From: Edaphobacter bradus
Lineage (GTDB): Bacteria; Acidobacteriota; Terriglobia; Terriglobales; Acidobacteriaceae
Reading direction: 5' to 3'
Length of the DNA stretch: 64,000 nucleotides
Assembly (NCBI RefSeq): GCF_025685645.1
Contig: NZ_JAGSYF010000005.1
Location: 62,001 to 126,000 of the forward strand
Both the position numbers and the translations under genes were made by a program. The notes under the pieces were generated by a model, which had not been told where the DNA came from, did not search any database, and worked only from the letters and a program-made list of their open reading frames with translations. Position 1 is the stretch's first letter. Each line of letters begins with the position of its first letter. Of this stretch, positions 17,744-27,528 are shown one piece after another.

Positions 17744-19003
17744 TTGACAACAATTCTCCTTGATGCAGACATGCAAGAGGGGCGGCGCACGAGCAACTTA
17801 GCCATCGATGGCGGTCAATCCGTGCGAACCCGCAAATTTGCGCATTGGCCGTCACTGTCGGAGGACGAAGTCGAAGCAGCGAGCGCTGTCTTGCGGTCGG
17901 GCAAACTCAACTACTGGACCGGTGAGGAGGGGCGACTGTTCGAGAAAGAGTTCGCGGCATTTGCAGGCTGTCAACATGCAGTTGCCGTTGCGAACGGAAC
18001 CGTTGCGCTCGAACTGGCGCTTTACGCACTGGGAATTGGACAAGGGGACGAGGTGATCGTCCCGAGTCGCACCTTCGTTGCCTCAGCTAGTTGCGTCATC
18101 ATGAGAGGCGCGAGGCCGGTATTTGCGGACGTAGATCCAGTTAGTCAAACGCTTACAGCAGACAGTATTCGCGAGGTGTTGTCCCCAGACGTTAAGGCCA
18201 TCATCGCTGTTCACCTGGCAGGTTGGCCCTGCGATATGGATCCGATTCTCGAGTTAGCTCGCGAACACGGGCTGAAAGTTATTGAGGATTGCGCCCAGGC
18301 ACATGGTGCAACGTACAAGGGACAACCAGTTGGGTGCCTAGGTGATGCGGCGGCCTTCTCTTTTTGCCAGGACAAGATCATGTCAACAGGCGGCGAAGGC
18401 GGTATGCTCACCACCAATCACGATGAACTGTGGAAACGGGCTTGGAGCTTCAAGGACCATGGCAAGGCATATGATGCTGCGCATACGTTTAGACAGGAAG
18501 CCCATTCAGGGTTCCGTTGGCTGCACGACTCTTTCGGCACGAATTGGCGCCTCACTGAAATGCAGGCAGCCATCGGCCGCAGTCTCCTCGCGAAACTTCC
18601 AAAACACCTTGAGTGTCGCCGTAGGAACGCCAGGGTGCTCAGTCAGAGCTTCGGCAATATTCCTGCCCTTCGAGTTACAACTCCTCCCGAACAGATCGGC
18701 CATGCGTACTACAAGTACTATGTCTTTCTTCGTCCAGAACGGCTACGGGAGGGATGGAGCCGGGATCATTTGCTCAAGGCCCTACTTGCAGAGGGGATTC
18801 CATGCTTTAGCGGGAGTTGCAGTGAAGTCTATCTTGAAAAAGCCTTCCCCGAGAGTATGCGGCCTGCTCGGAGATTGCAGGTAGCGCAGCAATTAGGCGA
18901 GACAAGCCTCATGTTTCTTGTCCACCCGACGCTCTCTGAACCGGACATGCTGGATATAGTTAGCGCGGTCGAGAAGTTGCTGCTAGTCGCGGCTGCCCAG
19001 TAG
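17744..19003 (+). CDS. DegT/DnrJ/EryC1 aminotransferase (second copy)
   Basis: A 419-residue PLP-dependent sugar aminotransferase with VANGTVALELALYALG, VIEDCAQAHGA and the PLP Lys in SFCQDKIMSTGGEGG. It differs clearly from the first aminotransferase of the locus, so a different sugar is expected. A 4-keto sugar from the PglF-like dehydratase is the natural candidate, which would make it the PglE-like step; this is inference. Start choice: TTG 17744 lies five bases after AGGAAGG. GTG 17738 lies inside that site, and ATG 17771 is a possible alternative. Confidence 0.87.
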   Translation: MTTILLDADMQEGRRTSNLAIDGGQSVRTRKFAHWPSLSEDEVEAASAVLRSGKLNYWTGEEGRLFEKEFAAFAGCQHAVAVANGTVALELALYALGIGQGDEVIVPSRTFVASASCVIMRGARPVFADVDPVSQTLTADSIREVLSPDVKAIIAVHLAGWPCDMDPILELAREHGLKVIEDCAQAHGATYKGQPVGCLGDAAAFSFCQDKIMSTGGEGGMLTTNHDELWKRAWSFKDHGKAYDAAHTFRQEAHSGFRWLHDSFGTNWRLTEMQAAIGRSLLAKLPKHLECRRRNARVLSQSFGNIPALRVTTPPEQIGHAYYKYYVFLRPERLREGWSRDHLLKALLAEGIPCFSGSCSEVYLEKAFPESMRPARRLQVAQQLGETSLMFLVHPTLSEPDMLDIVSAVEKLLLVAAAQ

Positions 19004-19079
19004 CCAAATTCGCCGACCACCTGAAGGCAGCGAGGCACGACGTGAGATATTCGCTGATTGGGAGAAGAGTCCACCATCC

Positions 19080-20627
19080 ATGTTAGCCGGTCTCAGTTCG
19101 TCGGACAGAAGACCAAGCAGCGACTCTGTAGGTGTCGCGCGCGACCAGATTCGTGGCTCCAGCTTGTTCATGGTCGGAAACGTGTTCTCCCTGGCGATCA
19201 CGTTTCTTCCTCATCTGGTGCTGGTACGCTACCTGACTACTGAAGCGTTTGGTCACTGGGCTTATGCATTGTCTCTGGTAACGGTAGGCAAGACATACGC
19301 ACTTGGATTCAATGAAGCGATGAGTCGCTTCGTGCCCATATATCATGCAAAACAAGAGTCGTCGAAGGCGCTCGGCAGTATCGTTGTGGTTTTTGCAGTG
19401 ACGCTTCTGATCAGCTGCTCTCTGATTACAATCTTCGCTGTGGCGTCCCACCCGATTCTGGAGATTCTTACAAAAGGCAGAGAGCCGGTCGGCCTGCTGT
19501 TGATCCTGATGATTCTGATTCCGCTAGAAACCACGGATCTTTTGATCATGAACTTGTTCGCTTGCTTCGCTCGGACTCGGGAGGTCTTCTGGGGGCGATA
19601 CATTCTCCCGCCTGTGCTGCGGGCGACCGTGATCGCGTTGACGGTGTTTCGGCATGAGGGGCTGTCGTTCCTTGCGTATGGCTATCTACTGGTCGAGTTC
19701 CTCACTATTGTTTCGTTTGGCGCGCTGCTCGTTCGCGAATTGCGCCGGCAGAAGATGCTTCAACATCTAAAGTGCGTCAGGTTTCCGGTTCGCGAGATCT
19801 TCGGATTTAGTGTGCCACTGATGGGCTCGAACGTGATCGGCATGATTGGTGGCTCAATCCCAGTGTTACTTCTTGGGTACTTCCATCCAATCTCAACGGT
19901 TGCCTACTACCGCGTCGTGCTGCCTGCTGCAGGTCTGAGCGGTATGATTCCGGGGAATTTCATGCCGCTCTATATGCCATCAGCCTCGCGTCTATTCGCT
20001 AAGGGCGATACCCGTGGGATCAACCACCTCTTTTGGGAAACCTCGCTTTGGATGAGCGCGCTGGCATTTCCGATCTTCCTTATCACTTGCTGCTCTGCAC
20101 GAACGCTAACAAGCTTTCTCTATGGCGCACGGTATGCGCCTTCGGCCTCAATTCTGGCGATCCTCTCGCTTGGCTATTTCTCCAACGTTATTTTCGCCTT
20201 CAGCGGCGTGACCTTGAAAGTTCTTGGCAAGGTCCGCTTGATGGTGATCCTGAATATTGTGACTCCGATCATCATCGTAGTACTGAACCTGTTGTTCATT
20301 CCGCGCTACGGAGCTATCGGCGCTGCGGTCGCAACAGCATCAGGCCTGATTGTGCAGAATATCCTCCGGCAGCTGGGGTTGTGGCTAGGAGGTGAGGGCA
20401 TCAGCTTCTTTGAAAAACGGTATGCCTCGTTCTTTCTAGTGCTTGCGGCGAGCTTCCTTGGTCTGTATTTTATCCAACTCTTCACTCCCAATAATATCTA
20501 CGTCGCGCTGTCGCTTGCGCTCGCTGTTTCGGGAGTGGTGTTGTGCCTGATTAAGAAGCAGCTTAACGTTGCAGACACGTTCCCGGAAATTCTCCGACTT
20601 CCGATCGTTGGCAAGCTTTTCGCTTGA
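19080..20627 (+). CDS. Wzx-like oligosaccharide flippase
   Basis: A 515-residue integral membrane protein with about 14 hydrophobic helices, of the polysaccharide transporter (MOP/Wzx) family. The first helices carry the typical SLFMVGNVFSLAITFLP and LTTEAFGHWAYALSL pattern (NAG/ FG-x-W/Y motif after helix 1). It flips undecaprenyl-linked repeat units to the periplasmic side. It lies directly between an aminotransferase and a GT4 glycosyltransferase and, with the polymerase-like protein at 21978, defines a Wzx/Wzy-dependent system. Confidence 0.88.
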   Translation: MLAGLSSSDRRPSSDSVGVARDQIRGSSLFMVGNVFSLAITFLPHLVLVRYLTTEAFGHWAYALSLVTVGKTYALGFNEAMSRFVPIYHAKQESSKALGSIVVVFAVTLLISCSLITIFAVASHPILEILTKGREPVGLLLILMILIPLETTDLLIMNLFACFARTREVFWGRYILPPVLRATVIALTVFRHEGLSFLAYGYLLVEFLTIVSFGALLVRELRRQKMLQHLKCVRFPVREIFGFSVPLMGSNVIGMIGGSIPVLLLGYFHPISTVAYYRVVLPAAGLSGMIPGNFMPLYMPSASRLFAKGDTRGINHLFWETSLWMSALAFPIFLITCCSARTLTSFLYGARYAPSASILAILSLGYFSNVIFAFSGVTLKVLGKVRLMVILNIVTPIIIVVLNLLFIPRYGAIGAAVATASGLIVQNILRQLGLWLGGEGISFFEKRYASFFLVLAASFLGLYFIQLFTPNNIYVALSLALAVSGVVLCLIKKQLNVADTFPEILRLPIVGKLFA

Positions 20628-20662
20628 TTGTGTAGTCGGATCTCACCCACGAGGCTGGTGAA

Positions 20663-21877
20663 ATGGCCGGTACAGCGCAAACTCCTTTGGACAAGCAGAT
20701 AGCCAAAACGCCAAGTCGCGCTAATCCGCAGCATCGCGGATGGAGTCGTACTTCCATTTGTCACGTTTGTGAGGGCGGCGCCTGGGCTGGGGCCGAAGTG
20801 CAGGCCTCTACGCTATTGCGAGCGCTCGCAAAACATCCTGAAGTCAGCCTCCAGGCAATCATCCTTAAGGAGGGCCGGCTAGCTCACGAATTGCGTAGTG
20901 ACGGAGTCGTGGTGCAAGTCGTCGACGAAGAGGGGAAGAGCTTCCCGCGGATGATCTCCGAATGCTCAGAGTTTGTGAAGAGCAGAAATATACAGATTCT
21001 GCACTCTCACAGCTACAAGGAGAACCTTGTGGCGCTAATGCTCTCTCGCATTTGTAGAGTGCCGTATCTGGTCCGGACCGAGCATGGCCATCCTGAGCCG
21101 TATTCAGTCGTTCGCAATCTGAAGCACTGGTGCGTTCTGGCAGCAGATCGTCTGGGAGCCAACACGGCGGACCAACTTGTCAGCGTCAGTTCAGACCTGG
21201 GCGAATATTGGAAGCGGCATGTAAATCCGCAAAAGGTGACTGTCATTCGGAATGGAGTAGATCCGGAGCGCGTGAGTTCCAGGTTTAGACCTGACGAAGC
21301 AAAGCAGCGGCTGGGCATCCCAGGCGACAGCTTTGTCGTGGGGACTGTTGCTCGACTGGAATGCATAAAACGGCATGATCTCTTCGTGATGACGGCAGGC
21401 TATCTTGCAGAGAAGATTCCGAACGGGAATTTCCTCATTGTCGGCGGAGGACGTCAGAAGGACTCTTTGCAGCGGTTGATTCACGATTTCCGCCTGCAGG
21501 AACGCGTCTCTCTGCTTGGCGAGCGCGATGACGTTTATGACGTGCTGCGTGCGATGGATGTTCTGCTAATTTGCTCCGACCATGAAGGCATCCCCATGGT
21601 CATGCTGGAGGCAATGGCATTGGGAGTCGCGGTGGTTTCACGCAGGGTAGGTGGCGTGTCCGAAGTGATTCAGGATGGAGTGAATGGAATATTGGTCCCA
21701 TCTGATGATCCAAGGGAGCTAGGTCGAGCTTGTATGTCCATCTACAATAAGCCCCGCTTGCGGAAAGAACTTACTCAAGTTGCCTGCGATGAGGTACACC
21801 GCAAGTATTCAGCGGAAAAGAATGCCGAGACCATGGTGGAGTTATACCAATCCATCTGTTACGCGCGTGCGCAGTAG
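20663..21877 (+). CDS. GT4-family glycosyltransferase
   Basis: A 404-residue cytoplasmic GT-B enzyme. The C-terminal donor domain shows VGTVARLECIKRHDLF and the retaining-GT4 E-x7-E motif (DHEGIPMVMLEAMALG). The N-terminal domain has GGAWAGAEVQ. It should add one sugar of the repeat unit to the lipid carrier; donor and acceptor cannot be read from sequence. The ATG is preceded by GAGG eight bases upstream. Confidence 0.9.
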   Translation: MAGTAQTPLDKQIAKTPSRANPQHRGWSRTSICHVCEGGAWAGAEVQASTLLRALAKHPEVSLQAIILKEGRLAHELRSDGVVVQVVDEEGKSFPRMISECSEFVKSRNIQILHSHSYKENLVALMLSRICRVPYLVRTEHGHPEPYSVVRNLKHWCVLAADRLGANTADQLVSVSSDLGEYWKRHVNPQKVTVIRNGVDPERVSSRFRPDEAKQRLGIPGDSFVVGTVARLECIKRHDLFVMTAGYLAEKIPNGNFLIVGGGRQKDSLQRLIHDFRLQERVSLLGERDDVYDVLRAMDVLLICSDHEGIPMVMLEAMALGVAVVSRRVGGVSEVIQDGVNGILVPSDDPRELGRACMSIYNKPRLRKELTQVACDEVHRKYSAEKNAETMVELYQSICYARAQ

Positions 21878-21977
21878 CGTTGTGAAACTCATAGTTCTGG
21901 CAGAAGACAGATGCGTGGAGCGCATGTCCCGAAGTGTGTTAGCGAAGAGGCGCTCAACCAGAGAGTAAGGTTTTAGC

Positions 21978-23363
21978 ATGTTTCCCACGATCATACGCAA
22001 CACGCAGGAGCACCGGCCCATGGGGCTGCTGCTGGCCGCCGTATTGGCGACCGCATGTACTCTAGGGTTGATGGTTGCGTCCGACAACTGGATTGTTGTC
22101 GCGGCCATATGTGGCCTCTTGTTATTGCTCGCACGCCCGATTGAAGTAGCTTTAGGACTCTATGCTTTCCTGATACCCTTCGAATCCATGACGACGATAG
22201 ACAACAGCGATGGTCCAACCCCTACTCTGCTGAGGTATGTGGGCTTGGTTGCGCTCCTCGCAACTGTGGGTGCCGGCTGGCTAAGCGAGCGCATCACCCG
22301 GCCTCCAAAGACCGCGCTGTTCTGGTCGTTGTTTATTCTCTGGTGCGCAGTTTCCACGCTATGGGCAATTGATCCAGAGATGGCGCTTCATCGGCTTCCA
22401 ACTGTGTTGGGCCTGTGGTTGCTCTACATGGCTGTAGTCTCGGTGCGAATGACGGCCAAGGAATTGGCCTGGATTACACTGCTGACAATTCTGGGCGGAT
22501 GCAGTGCGTCTGTCTATTCTGCCTATATGTTCTTCCAGGCTGGTGACGCTGTCGGCCGTGCCTCGCTCGGAGAAGGATCAACTCTGTCGGATCCGAACTT
22601 CTTTGCGATCGCTCTTCTGTTGCCTCTGTCGCTAGCAGTCAGCGAGGTACTCACAAGCCGGACCTGGTCGCGCCGAGTATTCGTTTTGTCTGGGACTGGC
22701 GTGATTGCGCTTGCTGTGTTCCTGACGATGTCGCGAGGTGCGCTCGCCGCGGTGGCAGCGATTGCGTTTGTGTTTTTGTTTCGGTTACGTCTGGACCGTC
22801 GCCTGCTTCTTCCGGTGGTAGCGACGGGTGGGGCATTGTTGTTCATGCCCGCGTTATTTTTTGAACGTATGCACGAAGCTTCAGCCAGCAGGATTTCAGG
22901 GCGACAGGATATTTGGCTCATCGGGATCCATTCCCTAAAGAGTTACGGAGCATTCGGAGCAGGCCTCGACAATTTCCCTAATGCCTTTGAGAGGTACGCT
23001 GGAACGTCGCTCTTCTTTGCAGGAGACCAGCGCTCTTCTCACAACATCTATCTGACCGCCTCTGTCGAATTAGGAGTTGTGGGGATACTGTTTCTATTTG
23101 CGGCGTTGCGTTCACATATGAAGGCATTCAGACCTCTTACGAGAATGTCCCCGGCTTCAGCTAACATCGTAGCGTTCGAGGCGGCTTGTTGGGGGATGCT
23201 GATAGCGGGCTTTACCCTCGACATACTGTGGCGAAAGGCGTTCTGGTTCGTCTGGGCCCTTTCGGTTGTAGCGATTCAGGTCGTTCAACAGAACAAACAG
23301 CGCATTGATACTGATTCACTAGAGATGCAGAAGTCTTATCCCAGACGTGCTCGTTTTAATTAG
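21978..23363 (+). CDS. O-antigen ligase/polymerase family membrane protein (Wzy-like)
   Basis: A 461-residue protein with roughly 10-12 membrane helices and one large periplasmic loop (about residues 285-350). The loop holds ISGRQDIWLIGIHSLKSYGAFGAGLDNF and a SSHNIYLTASVELG segment, the conserved His-containing loop of the O-antigen ligase/polymerase (Wzy_C) superfamily. In a locus with Wzx, Wza and Wzc, the polymerase role is more likely than a ligase. It is followed after only 6 bp by the next gene. Confidence 0.85.
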   Translation: MFPTIIRNTQEHRPMGLLLAAVLATACTLGLMVASDNWIVVAAICGLLLLLARPIEVALGLYAFLIPFESMTTIDNSDGPTPTLLRYVGLVALLATVGAGWLSERITRPPKTALFWSLFILWCAVSTLWAIDPEMALHRLPTVLGLWLLYMAVVSVRMTAKELAWITLLTILGGCSASVYSAYMFFQAGDAVGRASLGEGSTLSDPNFFAIALLLPLSLAVSEVLTSRTWSRRVFVLSGTGVIALAVFLTMSRGALAAVAAIAFVFLFRLRLDRRLLLPVVATGGALLFMPALFFERMHEASASRISGRQDIWLIGIHSLKSYGAFGAGLDNFPNAFERYAGTSLFFAGDQRSSHNIYLTASVELGVVGILFLFAALRSHMKAFRPLTRMSPASANIVAFEAACWGMLIAGFTLDILWRKAFWFVWALSVVAIQVVQQNKQRIDTDSLEMQKSYPRRARFN

Positions 23364-23369
23364 GCTGCA

Positions 23370-25097
23370 ATGTCCTCCGTCCCTGTCACTGCCGCCACTG
23401 GCGGCATAACCCAACCGTCTCCTGTCCCGCTGAAGGTGGGTGTGGTACTGCGCTCGTCTCAGGTGCCAGGCTGGGTCTACTATCTTCTCGGGAAGCTGAT
23501 TGGCTACAAGGCGGTCGAACTTGTCCTCGTCGTTGTGGATGATGACTCGAAGGTGGCAGTGGGGGCAGGCCGCGGTCCTATTCTATTTCGATTCTGGGCC
23601 GGGTTCGATCGCTGGTTCCGTCGAACCAGAACCGATGCTCTCCGGTTGCGGGATTGGCACGAATTGAGGAGCGACTCTGTCACCGTTGTGATGCTCCGAG
23701 CGAGTAACACCGCCGCCCAATCGGAGCTCGACATTGCTGCTCTAAAGGAAGCCAGTCCCGGCTTGCTGCTGTATTTCGGTGACGATGCTCTCGGAGCTGA
23801 AGTTGCAGCGTGCGCACGACAGGGCATGTGGTCAGTGCAACAAGTAGGTCCGTGCGGAACGGCGGCGATTCCAAGTCAGTTCTGGGATATGTATGAAGGC
23901 AATTGCATCTCTCGATATGGGCCGCAGGTAGTTGAGCAAACGCAGAATCGAACACGAATTCTGTATCGCCCCTCACCTCTTACAAATTTCCTCTCCCTCG
24001 CTTTGAATCAGAACGCGGCTTTCTGGGAAGTCGCTGATTTTCTAGCCACCCAACTCAACGATGCTGCGCGGCTGCAGACGGATACGCAATTGTGCCCCGA
24101 GGTAAATGCGAGCCAGCACTTATTTCCTCGCACTATGGGCAATATGCGCATGGCGGGTTTCCTGATGCAGTGGGCCAGGCGAATCCTGCGCCACGAATTC
24201 AAAAGGCGCCTGTTTCGTGAGCAATGGACAATTGCCCTGCAACCGAAGAGTGGCATGTCGACGGTCAATTGCGAGCACGGCTTTAGAATTGTTCGCCCCC
24301 CTCGGGATCGTTTCTACGCCGATCCGTTCCTAGTCGAAAGGAATGGACGTAATTACGTTTTCTTTGAAGACTACAAATTCGCTTCTCGAAAAGGCTTGAT
24401 TTCGTGCTGCGAGCTGGACGCTGAGGGCAACTGCAGCAAACCGCGAGTGGTGCTGGAACGCAAATACCATCTCTCGTATCCGTTCCTCTTCACCTGGCAA
24501 GGAAATCTATACATGATTCCCGAAACTCGTGACAATAGGACAATTGAAATGTATCGAGCGAGCGACTTCCCGTATTCATGGGTTCACGAAGCAGTCCTCA
24601 TGTCGGACGTGGCGGCGACGGACTCCACGCTGCTGTACTACCACGAGAAGTGGTGGCTGTTTACGGCGGGCGTGCTCGATCATGCTTCACCCCACGAAAG
24701 GTTGTTCCTGTTCTTCGCTGAGTCTCCGTTGGGGCCTTGGACGGCCCATCCGAAGAACCCTATCGTTTCCGACGCTCGCCACGCGCGTCCCGCAGGGTGC
24801 CTATATTTCGACAACGGACAACTCATCAGACCGGGGCAGGATTGCTCAAAGGGTTATGGCTACGCGACCCAACTGCACCAGGTGAGTGTGCTCTCAGAGA
24901 CGGATTATCATGAGACGCTGCTCACGAGCATTCCTCCTGACCGGATCCCAGGAAGCATCGGTATCCATACGTTCAATCAGAATGATGAGTTTCGAGTAAT
25001 CGACTGCAACTTTCTGATTCCGCGTTTCGACTTCAACTCATTCGCCTCCGCCTTTCATAGGGTTGGAGGCTCAGTGCGACAACTTGGTCGCTCGTGA
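23370..25097 (+). CDS. Two-domain protein: formyltransferase-like N-terminus and GINT1-like beta-propeller
   Basis: The 575-residue protein starts with a Rossmann-like domain resembling formyl transferases (about residues 20-200: KVGVVLRSSQVPGWVYYLL, and LLYFGDDALGAEV where such enzymes place their Asn/His/Asp segment). The C-terminal half (about 285-560) has repeated propeller blades: RFYADPFLVERNGRNYVFFE, YHLSYPFLFTWQGNLYMIPE, TLLYYHEKWWLF. This resembles the N-terminal domain of plant glucosamine inositolphosphorylceramide transferase and glycosidase-like propellers. The usual formyltransferase catalytic residues are not evident. Function is unproven; transfer or modification of an amino sugar is a fair guess. 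It is translated right after the polymerase gene. Confidence 0.7.
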   Translation: MSSVPVTAATGGITQPSPVPLKVGVVLRSSQVPGWVYYLLGKLIGYKAVELVLVVVDDDSKVAVGAGRGPILFRFWAGFDRWFRRTRTDALRLRDWHELRSDSVTVVMLRASNTAAQSELDIAALKEASPGLLLYFGDDALGAEVAACARQGMWSVQQVGPCGTAAIPSQFWDMYEGNCISRYGPQVVEQTQNRTRILYRPSPLTNFLSLALNQNAAFWEVADFLATQLNDAARLQTDTQLCPEVNASQHLFPRTMGNMRMAGFLMQWARRILRHEFKRRLFREQWTIALQPKSGMSTVNCEHGFRIVRPPRDRFYADPFLVERNGRNYVFFEDYKFASRKGLISCCELDAEGNCSKPRVVLERKYHLSYPFLFTWQGNLYMIPETRDNRTIEMYRASDFPYSWVHEAVLMSDVAATDSTLLYYHEKWWLFTAGVLDHASPHERLFLFFAESPLGPWTAHPKNPIVSDARHARPAGCLYFDNGQLIRPGQDCSKGYGYATQLHQVSVLSETDYHETLLTSIPPDRIPGSIGIHTFNQNDEFRVIDCNFLIPRFDFNSFASAFHRVGGSVRQLGRS

Positions 25098-25121
25098 TTC
25101 TGCAACGTATTCGAGGTGAAT

Positions 25122-26228
25122 ATGCCCTACCTCGCAGGAGTAACAACCCACGTCGTTCGCTACAGCGTGACTCTTTTGTTGCTTGTGGCTGCCCAAGCTG
25201 GTCTTCCCCAAGCACCTGTCTCACCAGTGAGAGTCGCACCCGTGCCGACTCCGACTGTTCCTGGCCAGAACGGGGCAGTACATGTGATAAAGCCGGAGGG
25301 TTCAGGTGGTGGCGGTCAGACAGATTCCATCCCGAGCGCAAAGGGCGATGCCACTGCTCCGGAAAAGACGGCAGCACTCTCGCCGCCGGCTGGAGACGGG
25401 GATCCCGGCTTCGAAATTCTGATTGGGCCCGGCGATTTGATTGAGGTCAGTGTGTACGGTGCTCCGGACTACATCAAGGACGTGCGAGTGCGGTCAACAG
25501 GTGAGATCACGCTTCCCCTGGCGGGAACTGTGAAAGTCGGCGGACTCACACCCGCACAGGCTGAGGCGCTCATCGCAAAGCGTCTAAGTGATGGCAACTT
25601 CTTCAATGATCCGCGAGTTTCTGTCCTCGAAAAGGAATTTGTCACCCAGGGGGTTTCCGTGTTGGGCGAAGTGCAGAAGCCAGGGGTTTACCCGATGCCT
25701 GGGCCGCGGAGACTGTTCGATGCGATTTCTGCCGCTGGCGGTACCACGCCTCGAGCCGGCAACACCGTGACAATCCTGCATCGAGCCAACTCACAACATC
25801 CGGAAAGTGTCGTCCTGTCCTACAATGGCAAGTCTTCCAGTCAAAGCAACATCTATGTGTATCCCGGCGATACGGTCGTGGTCTCTAAAGCAGGAGTTGT
25901 CTACGTCGTTGGAGACGTTCGCTTGCCTGGTGGGTTTGTGATGGAAAACTCGCATATGACGATTCTCCAGGCCTTTGCGATGGCACAGGGGGCCAACGCA
26001 ACTGCCGCACTTGACAGGGCCCAGTTGATCCACAAAGCAGGACCGGAAGACCACCCACAGCAGAAAATCATCTCTCTCAAGAAGATTCTGTCCGCCCAGT
26101 CGCCGGACATAAATTTACAACCGGACGACATTGTCTTTGTTCCTACCAGTCGTGCTAAGGCGGCTGGCCGGAAAACTCTTGAAGCCATTGTGCAGACAGC
26201 TTCCGGCATCGCGATTTATAGGCCATAG
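25122..26228 (+). CDS. Wza-like polysaccharide export protein
   Basis: The 368-residue exported protein has a signal peptide, then a Pro/Gly-rich linker of ~70 residues, a polysaccharide-export (Poly_export) domain (IGPGDLIEVSVYGAPDYIKD, residues ~110-195) and SLBB-type beta-grasp repeats (VSVLGEVQKPGVYPMPG and VYVVGDVRLPGGFVM). It forms the outer-membrane channel working with Wzc. The classical lipobox Cys is not obvious at the signal-peptide end, so anchoring may differ from E. coli Wza. The ATG at 25122 with GAGG five bases upstream is chosen over an overlapping GTG. Confidence 0.92.
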   Translation: MPYLAGVTTHVVRYSVTLLLLVAAQAGLPQAPVSPVRVAPVPTPTVPGQNGAVHVIKPEGSGGGGQTDSIPSAKGDATAPEKTAALSPPAGDGDPGFEILIGPGDLIEVSVYGAPDYIKDVRVRSTGEITLPLAGTVKVGGLTPAQAEALIAKRLSDGNFFNDPRVSVLEKEFVTQGVSVLGEVQKPGVYPMPGPRRLFDAISAAGGTTPRAGNTVTILHRANSQHPESVVLSYNGKSSSQSNIYVYPGDTVVVSKAGVVYVVGDVRLPGGFVMENSHMTILQAFAMAQGANATAALDRAQLIHKAGPEDHPQQKIISLKKILSAQSPDINLQPDDIVFVPTSRAKAAGRKTLEAIVQTASGIAIYRP

Positions 26229-26243
26229 CTCGATGGTCCGGCG

Positions 26244-27506
26244 ATGAAAATTCTGTGGATATTTCCCGAACTGCCTTACCCACTGACAAGTGGGTTATTG
26301 CGGGGCTTCCATCTCTTACGGCTATTAGGGCAGCGCCACGCCGTTAGCTTCCTGTCTCTTACCGACCAGAAGCAGATCCCACCGGACACTATCGTGGCGC
26401 TGAAACCATATACGGAGCGGATTATGACCTTCAGTCGCTGCTCCGCTCAGGCTCCTAGCTGGCTCACCGCGCTTGCACGTTTGCCTATTCTGGGCTCGCG
26501 AGTGCGTACGTCGTGGGACACACGGTCGGCGGTGAAGGAGATGAAGGAGGCAGCGCACAGTCTGCTGGAGCAGGAGGCATTCGATATTCTGCTGTTTCAG
26601 GGGCGCGAAGCACTTCCCGTGTTGGAAGGAGTAAAAATTCCGATTGTAGTTGAGTGTGGTGATACTCATTGCACGCGCATCCTCCAGCAGATGCGTTACG
26701 CCCGACTGTTGCTTCGACCGAGATTGTTCCTCCACTATATGCGGATGAGACGATCTGAAGAACGACTTGCGCGGAAAACTCCGTATCGGTACTTCATCTC
26801 GGAGCGAGATCGAGAGAACCTCCTCGGACCTTACGACCGAAGTGAAATCGTGCCACAGGGCATCGACTATGCCTACTGGAAACGAACCTCGCCGCGGCCA
26901 GGAAGAAACTGCATCGTGTTCTCAGGAGTTATGAATTATCCTCCGAATGCTGACGCAGCGATATTTCTCCTAAAATTGATTCTCCCCGCCGTAAGACGAG
27001 TAGCTCCTGAGCTGGAAGTTCTGATCGTTGGCCGTGAGCCTGCACCGGAATTGGTGAATCTGGCCCGGCACTATCACGATGTAACCGTTACCGGAGCGGT
27101 CGATGACATTAGGCCATATTTGGAGCGAGCTGACGTATTCGTTGCCCCACTCCGCTTCGCGTCTGGAGTTCAAAACAAAGTGCTTGAAGCGATGGCAATG
27201 GAGATACCGGTTGTCACGACTCCGGTAGTTGCTTCCGGCCTGCGTGCGGAAAATATAGAGCCACAGTTAGTGCTAGGTTGCAGTGCAGAGGAGATTGCTG
27301 CAGGCATCATCTACCTGTTGAGTCACGCTGATGAGCAGGCGAGTCGTGCCGCAGAAGGCCGTCGCTTTGTCGAAGCTCACTGCTCATGGTCGCACAGCGC
27401 AGAGAAGCTCGAGAAGCTCTGTCTGGCAGCGGCGGCTGGACGCGGGGCGGAGTCCCATCAGCCTGGTAGTGCCTTCCACGGGATTATTGCTGGGAGTTCG
27501 AGATGA
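26244..27506 (+). CDS. GT4-family glycosyltransferase (TIGR03087-like)
   Basis: A 420-residue GT-B enzyme. Several segments resemble the sugar transferases first defined next to exosortase/PEP-CTERM systems: RYFISERDRENL, VPQGIDYAYW, FSGVMNYPPNADA, APLRFASGVQNKVLEAMAM. The donor-domain Glu motif is QNKVLEAMAMEIP. No exosortase gene is in the window. It begins 15 bp after the export-protein gene and ends 22 bp before the epimerase start, so it belongs to the same transcript. The sugar specificity is unknown. Confidence 0.88.
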   Translation: MKILWIFPELPYPLTSGLLRGFHLLRLLGQRHAVSFLSLTDQKQIPPDTIVALKPYTERIMTFSRCSAQAPSWLTALARLPILGSRVRTSWDTRSAVKEMKEAAHSLLEQEAFDILLFQGREALPVLEGVKIPIVVECGDTHCTRILQQMRYARLLLRPRLFLHYMRMRRSEERLARKTPYRYFISERDRENLLGPYDRSEIVPQGIDYAYWKRTSPRPGRNCIVFSGVMNYPPNADAAIFLLKLILPAVRRVAPELEVLIVGREPAPELVNLARHYHDVTVTGAVDDIRPYLERADVFVAPLRFASGVQNKVLEAMAMEIPVVTTPVVASGLRAENIEPQLVLGCSAEEIAAGIIYLLSHADEQASRAAEGRRFVEAHCSWSHSAEKLEKLCLAAAAGRGAESHQPGSAFHGIIAGSSR

Positions 27507-27528
27507 AGAGTCGAATGAGAGGTATAGC

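Noticed and set aside
27331-27528. N-terminal extension of the epimerase frame
   Set aside because: It overlaps the preceding glycosyltransferase coding sequence; the conserved NAD-binding start is at 27529 with its own ribosome site.
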